Source: JAGOUB01 sp964648045 (GTDB taxonomy: Bacteria; Patescibacteriota; Gracilibacteria; Peribacterales; Peribacteraceae). Taken from it: a stretch of DNA of 64,000 nt. Below, one piece after another: positions 54,216 to 61,199 of the stretch. The notes under the pieces are model-generated. The model was not told the origin of the DNA. It made no database searches and saw nothing but the letters and a program-made list of their open reading frames with translations. Within the stretch, counting starts at the first letter, position 1; every line of letters starts with the position of its first letter. The stretch is taken from positions 1 to 64,000 of the forward strand of contig CAZYNU010000001.1 of NCBI GenBank assembly GCA_964648045.1, in the 5' to 3' direction. The translations under genes were made by a program, and so were the position numbers.

Positions 54216-57077
54216 TCAGTGTGCCTTGCGCGGTCCGCGCGGGGCGGGCTTAGCCGCCGGCTTGGGGGCCGGCGCAGGTGCGGGAGCGGCCGGGACCGAC
54301 GCGGCGGCTGCGGAAGCGACGGCGTTAAGCGGCGTCATGTCCACACCGTACTGGGCGGCCACCTGCTCCACCGGCAGGCCGAGCGCCTCCGCAGCGGCTT
54401 GGACCATCGACTTGCTGACGGGCGGCAGCGGCGCGCCCACGGCCGCCAGCTTGGCGGCGTAGTCGGCGAACTTCGCCTCGTCGTCGGGCGTGAAGGGCGT
54501 ACCCAGCATCTGCTTCTTCTTGAGGGCGTTATACTCGTTGGTCCACATCTCCTTGTCGCGCCAGGCGCGGTACTGCTCAAGCGTCATCTTCTTGGCGCGC
54601 GCCTTCTTCATCTCCTCCTCTTCTTTCTCCTTGGCCTTCGTGGCAACAGCCGCCTGCTGGCGCACAGCCGTGGCGCCCTGCATGGCTTGCGAGGTACCGC
54701 TGGCCCAACGTGCGATCTTCTCCTCCACCACCTCACGCCTCTCGCTGTAGCGCTCGCGTGAAAGCTTGCGCACCATCTCCTCGCGACCGCTGTCGACCTC
54801 GAATTTGGGCGGCGGCAGCGTCCCCACCGAGAACGGCTTACTGGGAATACCGTCGATCATCAGACGGACGTACGCGTGGTACTTGGGCAAGCTCAAAATG
54901 TCTTTCGTGCTCACCATCTCCTCAAACTGCTGACTCAAAATTTCAGCGTCGTCGCTGCCTACCTGAAAGCTGACCATCGAACCCACGTTGCCGAAGACCG
55001 CATCGCGCAGCGACGTGTTACCCTGGCCGATGATGAGCTGGCCAACGTACTGGTTGGCCATGGTGAGCGCCAAACGGTACTTTCGGGCCTCCGAGAGAAT
55101 GGTGGCAAACGACTCGGTAGCGAAGTTCTGGAACTCGTCGACGTACAGGTAGAAATCGCGGCGCTCTTTCTCGGGGATGTCGGCGCGGCTCATGGCGTCG
55201 ATCTGGAATTTGGTCACGAGCATGGAACCCAGGAAGGCCGAGGTATCTTCGCCGATCTTGCCCTTGCTCAGGTTCACGAGGATCACCTTGCCGCTGTCCA
55301 TGGCCTGGCGAACGTTGAGCGTGCTGCGCACCTGGCCCACGATGTTGCGCATCACCGGCGTGGACATCAGCTGGCCGACTTTGTTTTGAATGGAAGCCAA
55401 GGCCTCGGTGCGGTACTTGTCGCTCCAGCTGGTGAATTCCGAATCCCAGAAGGTGCGAACCACGGGGTCGGTCACGTTGCTGACGATCTTCGCACGGTAG
55501 CCGTCGTCGGCAAACATGCGCAGGATGCCGAGCATCGACGACCCCTCGTTCTCAAGCAGCGCCAGGAGCGTGTTGCGCAGGATATACTCCATGCGACCCG
55601 AGAACGCCTCCGGCCAGAGCTTGATGAAGACCGACATCAGACCCGAGGCGATGAGCGGACGCTGGCCCGGGTCCGGACACTCGAGCATGTTGAACGAGAT
55701 CGGCCAGTCGCGGTCGGCGGGATCGAAGAGGATCACGTCGTTCAGGCGCGACTTGGGCATAAAACGCATGGCGGCGTTGATCAGATCGCCGTGCGGATCC
55801 ACCACGCCCACGCCCTTGCCGCCCATAATGTCGCTGAAGATCATGTTTTCCAGCACCGTCGATTTACCCATGCCCGTCTTACCGATGATGTAGACGTGGC
55901 GGCGGCGGTCATCGGGGCGGATGCCGAATTTCAGGCGGTGGCCATGGAACACCGACTCACCAAGCAAGGTAAGGTTCTCCTCGGGATCGGTCACACCGGG
56001 AATGGGCAAGTTCACCGGCGGCTCCAGCTTTTTACTCACCACGCGCTCCAAGTTGGCCGTCTGCACCAGGCTGGTGGGCACATGCCAGAGAGTGGCCAAC
56101 TCTTCGGAGGAAAGAGCATAGGGCCGCATCTGCATGCCCAACGGCAGGGCGGCGGCGGTCTGAATCTTCCCTGCCACAAAGCCGTTGCTGGTGGGAATAG
56201 AGAACTGCTGGAAGGTGCTGGCGATCTCTTGAATCTTCTGCATGAGCAGATCGCCCTGCCCCTTGGGCCCAATCACGCTGATGCGCACATTCGCCAAAAA
56301 GAGCAGACGGTTCACCTTGTCCTTGGCGCCGGCCACTTTGTCTTCCTTCTCGTGCGAGCGACTCGTCTGACCGTCGCTGCCCCCAGCAGCAGGCTTGGCG
56401 TCGGGTGAGGCCGCGGCCGAGAACTTACGGACAATCCCCCACATCTTCCAGCCACCCATCAGGATGCCAAGCGGCCAGAGCACAGCCCGGCGCCAGCCGC
56501 GGGCCAATTGGATGTCCACGAAGAGCTGGGCGTAGGCACCCCACACGCTAGGCAGGCCCTTCTCAAGCAACGGCAGAAAGCGCAGTGCACGCTTGCGGAA
56601 CGGCCCTTGCATGGGCTCGATGACGAGCTGGATGTGGCCGCGCATGCCCGGCAGCGGATAGCGCGCGAGCGCGGCCGTCATGGCCGAGAGCGGGTCCACG
56701 TTGGCCCGGCTCATCATGTCGTCGAACTGCGGGTAGCGCTTAATCGGAAACACTTCCGGATTCCTTAACTTCAGGTCGAGCGCCAGCACCTCCTCCCCTT
56801 CTTTGAGGGCGAACGGCTCTTGGCCAAGCTTCTCAATATCAATATCGGGATACTGCGCGTAGAGCTGGCTCTCGATGAGCGGCGCGGCGCGCGTGGAGCT
56901 GCGAATATAAAAACCCACCTTCCCCTCGCGCATGCCGATCTCGAGCGAGACCTGACGGTCGGCGCCTTTGAGCGTATGCAGGGCCGCAGCGACGGTCTCC
57001 ATGTACACGGGGCCACGCTCCACGGGATCTTTCTCGTTTGGCAGGCTGGGCCAGAGGTGGAGCACCGTGGCGGTCAC
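54216..57077 (-). CDS. VirD4/TraD-like type IV secretion ATPase, 953 aa
   Basis: A large hexameric-ATPase-type protein. Residues 1-~330 are an N-terminal domain with alternating strands and no long membrane helices beyond a weak hydrophobic patch (WRRAVLWPLGILMGGWKMWGIV). The RecA-like domain has Walker A GKTGMGKST (~397-405), VGVVDPHGDLINAAMRFMP, and Walker B FYLYVDEFQNFATESFATILSEARKY (~640-660), the pattern of TraD/VirD4 coupling proteins and conjugative ATPases. The C-terminal 150 residues are Ala/Pro/Lys-rich. It starts with GTG 57077, one base after the hrcA stop (TAAAGTG), so it shares the CIRCE-regulated hrcA transcript. It may work with the pilin, PrgI and TraC-like proteins at 3-9 kb. 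Confidence 0.88.
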   Translation of the reverse strand: MTATVLHLWPSLPNEKDPVERGPVYMETVAAALHTLKGADRQVSLEIGMREGKVGFYIRSSTRAAPLIESQLYAQYPDIDIEKLGQEPFALKEGEEVLALDLKLRNPEVFPIKRYPQFDDMMSRANVDPLSAMTAALARYPLPGMRGHIQLVIEPMQGPFRKRALRFLPLLEKGLPSVWGAYAQLFVDIQLARGWRRAVLWPLGILMGGWKMWGIVRKFSAAASPDAKPAAGGSDGQTSRSHEKEDKVAGAKDKVNRLLFLANVRISVIGPKGQGDLLMQKIQEIASTFQQFSIPTSNGFVAGKIQTAAALPLGMQMRPYALSSEELATLWHVPTSLVQTANLERVVSKKLEPPVNLPIPGVTDPEENLTLLGESVFHGHRLKFGIRPDDRRRHVYIIGKTGMGKSTVLENMIFSDIMGGKGVGVVDPHGDLINAAMRFMPKSRLNDVILFDPADRDWPISFNMLECPDPGQRPLIASGLMSVFIKLWPEAFSGRMEYILRNTLLALLENEGSSMLGILRMFADDGYRAKIVSNVTDPVVRTFWDSEFTSWSDKYRTEALASIQNKVGQLMSTPVMRNIVGQVRSTLNVRQAMDSGKVILVNLSKGKIGEDTSAFLGSMLVTKFQIDAMSRADIPEKERRDFYLYVDEFQNFATESFATILSEARKYRLALTMANQYVGQLIIGQGNTSLRDAVFGNVGSMVSFQVGSDDAEILSQQFEEMVSTKDILSLPKYHAYVRLMIDGIPSKPFSVGTLPPPKFEVDSGREEMVRKLSRERYSERREVVEEKIARWASGTSQAMQGATAVRQQAAVATKAKEKEEEEMKKARAKKMTLEQYRAWRDKEMWTNEYNALKKKQMLGTPFTPDDEAKFADYAAKLAAVGAPLPPVSKSMVQAAAEALGLPVEQVAAQYGVDMTPLNAVASAAAASVPAAPAPAPAPKPAAKPAPRGPRKAH

Positions 57078-57078
57078 T

Positions 57079-57792
57079 TTAGGAGGCGGAGAGGAAGTCG
57101 GCCACCAGCTTGAGGGCCGCCGTATTGTAGGCGTAATCCATGCGCATCGGCCCCAGCACACCCAGGAAACCCTTGTGGCCGCGCAGGGAATAGGGCGTGA
57201 CGAGCAGGCTGCAGCTCTGAATCTGAGGGAGAAGATGCTCCTCGCCGATGTAGGTGCGGACTCCATCGCCGGGCGGCGCCTGGTCGAGGATCTTGGTCAG
57301 CTTGGACTCGAGCACCTCCACCACGCCGCTGGCAAGCAACGGGTCCAGTTGGAACTCCGGCTGGCGGAGCGTCTGCGCCAAGCCCAGGAAATAGACACCC
57401 GGCTTGTGCGGCACCGTCGCAAAGGCCACGTTGGCAATCATATGTGAGAGCAGAGCGACGGCCTCGTAGGCTCGCTCCTGATCTTTCTGCTTAAAATACT
57501 GATCCTTGAGTTCGGCAAATTTCTTCTCCACCGTCTTCAAGTGCGGCGAGGGTTGCAGAGCGGTCTCCTCGGCATAAAAGCGATACCCCTTGGCGGTCGG
57601 TACGCGGCCCGCCGAAACGTGCGGCTGCTCCAAAAACCCCTCCTCGCCCAGGAAGCGCATCTCATTACGAATGGTGGCGCCCGATAGCGAAAAGCGGCTG
57701 TGCCGCTGCAATTCCTGGGATCCGACGGGAATCGCGGTCTTAATGAATTGGTCGATGATGGCCACGAGCAGCTTGGCCTGGCGACTGTTCAT
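57079..57792 (-). CDS. hrcA: Heat-inducible repressor HrcA
   Basis: A 237-residue protein, shorter than typical HrcA (~340). The N-terminal winged helix is clear: SRQAKLLVAIIDQFIKTAIPVGSQEL, SGATIRNEMRFLGEEGFLEQPHVSAGRVPTAKGYRFY. The GAF-like middle and C-terminal PYSLRGHKGFLGVLGPMRMDYAYN..LKLVADFL are also typical; the shortened part is the central insertion. It represses heat-shock genes by binding CIRCE. A CIRCE element lies over its own promoter and another over the clpC promoter. Usually hrcA precedes grpE-dnaK; here it precedes a secretion ATPase. Confidence 0.95.
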   Translation of the reverse strand: MNSRQAKLLVAIIDQFIKTAIPVGSQELQRHSRFSLSGATIRNEMRFLGEEGFLEQPHVSAGRVPTAKGYRFYAEETALQPSPHLKTVEKKFAELKDQYFKQKDQERAYEAVALLSHMIANVAFATVPHKPGVYFLGLAQTLRQPEFQLDPLLASGVVEVLESKLTKILDQAPPGDGVRTYIGEEHLLPQIQSCSLLVTPYSLRGHKGFLGVLGPMRMDYAYNTAALKLVADFLSAS

Positions 57793-57801
57793 ATCCTTTC
57801 C

Positions 57802-57830
57802 AGTATAGCACTCTAGTGCATCGAGTGCCA
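57802..57830 (-). promoter_or_regulatory. CIRCE operator and promoter of hrcA
   Basis: TAGCACTC (57806-57813) and GAGTGCCA (57823-57830) on the plus strand are separated by exactly 9 bases: GCACTC-N9-GAGTGC, the CIRCE core. On the minus strand TATACT (57807-57802) overlaps the end of the element and ends 9 bases before the ATG at 57792; GGAAAGG lies between. Confidence 0.85.
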
Positions 57831-57929
57831 TGCAGAATCGCCAGTTTTTGCCCTTTTGACAGCCCTATGACCACGAACGACAACCACGTACACTGGCGGC
57901 GCGCCCGCATCACTCTTGGAGAAAATCGT

Positions 57930-58040
57930 ATGCATCGACTGTGGGAACTGTGGGACGAAGCCCTTTCACTGGGCGAAAAAATTGCCACCTGGGTGAAAAA
58001 TGCCCTCTGGCGACCACCGCCTCCACCTGCAGGTGTCTGA
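57930..58040 (+). CDS. Possible small amphipathic peptide, 36 aa
   Basis: A 36-codon ORF: an amphipathic, Trp-rich helix (HRLWELWDEALSLGEKIATWVKNALW) followed by RPPPPPAGV. GGAG lies 8 bases before the ATG, TTGACA is at 57857-57862, and a GCCCC/GGGGC terminator follows at 58070. The frame is open upstream to an ATG at 57867. The helix resembles membrane-active small proteins or toxins, but no family can be named. Confidence 0.45.
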   Translation: MHRLWELWDEALSLGEKIATWVKNALWRPPPPPAGV

Positions 58041-58069
58041 CAAAAACTGACCAGCCCCGGCTGGATCCA

Positions 58070-58090
58070 GCCCCGAAAGGGGCCTTTCTT
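58070..58090 (+). terminator. Rho-independent terminator
   Basis: GCCCC-GAAA-GGGGC followed by CTTTCTT, 30 bases after the small peptide ORF. Confidence 0.7.
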
Positions 58091-58099
58091 GACGGTACG

Positions 58100-58125
58100 A
58101 AAAAGGCGCCTCGCGGCGCCTTTTT
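58100..58125. terminator. Bidirectional terminator
   Basis: AAAAAGGCGCC-TCGC-GGCGCCTTTTT, perfect stem with T-runs on both strands; it ends rpmE on the minus strand. Confidence 0.92.
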
Positions 58126-58145
58126 GAGGTCGTTGGGATGCGCGC

Positions 58146-58361
58146 TCAGGCGGGCTTGGAAGCCGACTGGAGCTTGCGGAAACGCTCGATGCGACCGCCC
58201 TTCGTGTTCGTCTGCTTCTTGCCCGTGTACTGAGGGTGGCAAGCGCGGCAGGCTTCGACCGTCTGCGTCTGCACGGTGGAAGGGATCATGTAGACGGCCT
58301 GGCACGTCGTGCAGGTGGTCTTGGCGTCTTGGTGCATCTGAGGGTGGATCGCGGTCTGCAT
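58146..58361 (-). CDS. rpmE: Ribosomal protein L31
   Basis: A 71-residue zinc-type L31 of the 50S subunit. It has IHPQMHQDAKTTCTTC at the N-terminus, VEACRACHPQYTGKKQ with the second Cys pair (four Cys, C+ form), and the basic tail GGRIERFRKLQSASKPA. Confidence 0.95.
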   Translation of the reverse strand: MQTAIHPQMHQDAKTTCTTCQAVYMIPSTVQTQTVEACRACHPQYTGKKQTNTKGGRIERFRKLQSASKPA

Positions 58362-58373
58362 AGGAGTGAGGGG

Positions 58374-58401
58374 ATTCTACTGATCAAAAGTGGGAATGCA
58401 A
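58374..58401 (-). promoter_or_regulatory. Promoter of rpmE
   Basis: Minus strand TTGCAT, 16-base spacer, TAGAAT (58379-58374), 12 bases before the ATG at 58361. It predicts a leader of about five bases. Confidence 0.6.
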
Positions 58402-58426
58402 GCTATTCTTGACCTTCCGGTCGGGC

Positions 58427-61102
58427 TTATTTCTTCTTCTTAGCGGGAGCCTTCTTGGCTTTGCCGGCCAAAGCGGGCTTGGGCTCTTCCTGGGCGGCCT
58501 TGAGCTCGGCCAGCTCCTCGGCCTCGTCGACGATGGCCTCCACCTCCTCGGCGCGCTCATCGGCGGCAGCCTGGGCAATGGCAGCTTCGGCCTCAAGGTC
58601 GCGCATCACAGCCGAAACGGTGGCAACCTTGTCGTTGCCGTTAAGGCGCATGACGATCACGCCCTGCGTGGCGCGGCCACGGGCCGGAATGCTTGAGAGC
58701 GCCATGCGAATGGTCTGGCCCTGACGCGAGATGCAAATGAGATCGCCCTCCGAGCCTTCCTCCAACACGCAACCGCCGATGATATCGCCGGTCTTGGCCG
58801 TCAGCTGGGCGCTCTTCACGCCCGTGCCGCCGCGGCCCTGGAAGCGATACTGGTCGACGGGCGTCATTTTACCGAGACCGTTCTCCATGACGACGAGCAC
58901 CATGCTCTTGGACGCGTCACTGATGGTGGAAGCCTCCACCACCTCGTCGCCGCCGCCCAGCTTGATGCCGCGCACGCCGGCCGCCGCGCGGCCCATGGAG
59001 CGCACGTCCTCCTCGGGGAAGCGGATGGCCTTACCCTTGCGCGAAAGCAGGATGATCTCGTGCTTGCCGTTGGTGGCCAGCACCCACTTCAGCTCATCGC
59101 CTTCGGGTACCTTCTGGGCAATAAGACCCGAACGGCGAATATTGTCGAACTCGGACACCTCGGTGCGCTTCACGGTGCCCTGCTTGGTGACGATGAAGAG
59201 GTACTTGTACTGCGAGAGATCGGCCTTAAGAATGGCGGTGACGCGCTCCTCGGGCTTGAGCTGAAGCAGGTTCACGATCGCCTGGCCGCGGGCCACGCGA
59301 CCTGCCTGGGGCAATTCGTAGGCCGGCAACTGGAAGACACGACCCGTGTTCGTGAAGTAGAGCAGGTCGTCGTGGTTCATCACGTGCAGCAGGCTCAGAA
59401 CTTCGTCGTCCTCCTTCATTTCCACGCCCTTCACGCCCTTGCCGCCGCGCTGCTGGGCGCGGAATTGGGCGGGACTGAGGCGCTTCACGTAGCCGCTGCG
59501 CGTGAGCGTCACGATCATCGGCGCGTTTGGGATCGTATCCTTGGCACTAAACTCACCGGCAGCCGTGGGGACCACCACCGTGCGGCGGGCGTCGCCGAAC
59601 TGGGCGCGCAGCTCCGTCATCTCCTCGCGGAAAATTTTGTCGATGCGCTTCTTGTCCTTCAAGATCGCCTCACACTCAGCGATAAACGCCTTCTTCTCTT
59701 TCAGTTCGTCTTCGATCTTCTTACGCTCCAGGCCGGCCAGCGTCTGCAGGCGCATGTCCAAAATAGCGGTGGCCTGAATGTCGCTGAGCTTGAACTTCTT
59801 GATGAGCTGCTCCTTGGCGATCTCCTTCGTCTCGCTCTTGCGAATGGTGGCCACCACTTCGTCGATGTGATCGAGCGCGGTGGAAAGACCTTCCAAGATA
59901 TGGGCACGCTCCCTGGCGCGGTCGCGATCGTAGGTGACGCGGCGCGTGATGACGACGCGGCGGTGCTCAATGAAGACCGAGAGCATCTCCTGCAGATTCA
60001 TGAGGCGCGGCTGCAGGCCGTCGGCTAGGGCGATCATGTTGTAGCCGAAGCTCGACTGTAATTCCGTGAGCTGAAACAGCTGGTTTAACACCTTCTGCGG
60101 GTACGCGTCTTTCTTCAGTTCGACGATGATGCGGATGCCCTCGCGGTCGGATTCGTCACGCAAGTCGCTCACGCCCACGATCACCTTCTCGGTGACCAGC
60201 TCGGCCATGCGCTCAATGAGCGTGGTCTTGTTAACCTGGTACGGAATCTCACTGATGCGGATGTGATAGCGGCCAGAAGAGCCAATCTCTTCGATCTCGG
60301 CTTTGCCGCGAATAGCGATGGAACCGCGGCCCGTCAGGTAGGCCTGCTTGATGACCTCTTTGCCGTAGACCATGCCGCCGGTCGGGAAGTCTGGCCCCTG
60401 CACGAACTGGAGCAGATCCTCCACCGTCGCCTCGGGATGATCGAGCAGGTGCAGGAGCGCGTCGGCCAATTCGCCGAAGTTATGCGGCGGGATGTTCGTG
60501 GCCATACCCACGGCGATGCCGACGGTGCCGTTGAGCAGCAAGTTCGGAATCTTGGAGGGCAACACGTCTGGTTCTTTGCGCGAACCGTCGTAGTTGAGGT
60601 GGAAGCCAACCGTATCCTTGTCGATGTCTTGCAGAATCTCGTCGGTGATGCGGGCCATCTTCGCCTCCGTGTAACGCATGGCGGCGGCGCCGTCACCATC
60701 GATGGAACCGAAGTTTCCCTGCCCGAAGATGAGCGGGTAACGCATGGCGAATGGCTGGGCCATGCGGACCAACGCCTCGTAAATAGGCGCGTCGCCGTGG
60801 GGGTGGTACTTACCCATCACGTCACCGACGGTGGTGGCAGACTTTTTGAATTTGGCGCTGCTGCGCAGGCCGATCTCACTCATGGTGTAGAGAATGCGGC
60901 GATGCACCGGCTTCAGTCCGTCGCGAGCATCCGGCAGGGCGCGCGAAACGATGACGCTCATGGCGTAGCTCAGATAACTCTCCTCCATCTCGTTCACAAT
61001 CGGACGCGGCTTAATGCGGCCAATGGATGACAGCGTCTCGCCCAGGCTCTGCTGTTCGGCCTTCTTCTCAGGCTGGTCTTTGGGGGTGTCCTTCTCGGGC
61101 AT
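58427..61102 (-). CDS. gyrA: DNA gyrase subunit A
   Basis: An 891-residue topoisomerase subunit. The N-terminal domain has YLSYAMSVIVSRALPDARDGLKPVHRRILYTM, the QRDR region GKYHPHGDAPIYEALVRMAQ, and AAAMRYTEAKM with the catalytic Tyr144. The GyrA-box QRGGKGVKG identifies gyrase rather than topoisomerase IV, followed by six beta-pinwheel blades (e.g. LLYFTNTGRVFQLPAYELP, MENGLGKMTPVDQYRFQGRGGTGVK). The C-terminus is an acidic then Lys-rich tail ending AKKAPAKKKK. Position 83 (E. coli numbering) is Ala and 87 is Glu. The start at 61102 gives the family length; no gyrB is near. Confidence 0.97.
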   Translation of the reverse strand: MPEKDTPKDQPEKKAEQQSLGETLSSIGRIKPRPIVNEMEESYLSYAMSVIVSRALPDARDGLKPVHRRILYTMSEIGLRSSAKFKKSATTVGDVMGKYHPHGDAPIYEALVRMAQPFAMRYPLIFGQGNFGSIDGDGAAAMRYTEAKMARITDEILQDIDKDTVGFHLNYDGSRKEPDVLPSKIPNLLLNGTVGIAVGMATNIPPHNFGELADALLHLLDHPEATVEDLLQFVQGPDFPTGGMVYGKEVIKQAYLTGRGSIAIRGKAEIEEIGSSGRYHIRISEIPYQVNKTTLIERMAELVTEKVIVGVSDLRDESDREGIRIIVELKKDAYPQKVLNQLFQLTELQSSFGYNMIALADGLQPRLMNLQEMLSVFIEHRRVVITRRVTYDRDRARERAHILEGLSTALDHIDEVVATIRKSETKEIAKEQLIKKFKLSDIQATAILDMRLQTLAGLERKKIEDELKEKKAFIAECEAILKDKKRIDKIFREEMTELRAQFGDARRTVVVPTAAGEFSAKDTIPNAPMIVTLTRSGYVKRLSPAQFRAQQRGGKGVKGVEMKEDDEVLSLLHVMNHDDLLYFTNTGRVFQLPAYELPQAGRVARGQAIVNLLQLKPEERVTAILKADLSQYKYLFIVTKQGTVKRTEVSEFDNIRRSGLIAQKVPEGDELKWVLATNGKHEIILLSRKGKAIRFPEEDVRSMGRAAAGVRGIKLGGGDEVVEASTISDASKSMVLVVMENGLGKMTPVDQYRFQGRGGTGVKSAQLTAKTGDIIGGCVLEEGSEGDLICISRQGQTIRMALSSIPARGRATQGVIVMRLNGNDKVATVSAVMRDLEAEAAIAQAAADERAEEVEAIVDEAEELAELKAAQEEPKPALAGKAKKAPAKKKK

Positions 61103-61199
61103 AGGGAAAGTGGGTGACCGCGGCACTCTACCAGAGCGCGGCCGGGCACGGGAAGAAACCGCTTTTGAATCCGGAATATTGGCCTAAAAGCTGCCTGAC

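Noticed and set aside
57078..57266. Upstream extension of the VirD4-like ATPase frame
   Set aside because: It overlaps the 3' end of hrcA in another frame and is Arg/Ser/Trp-rich; the GTG one base after the hrcA stop is the sensible start.
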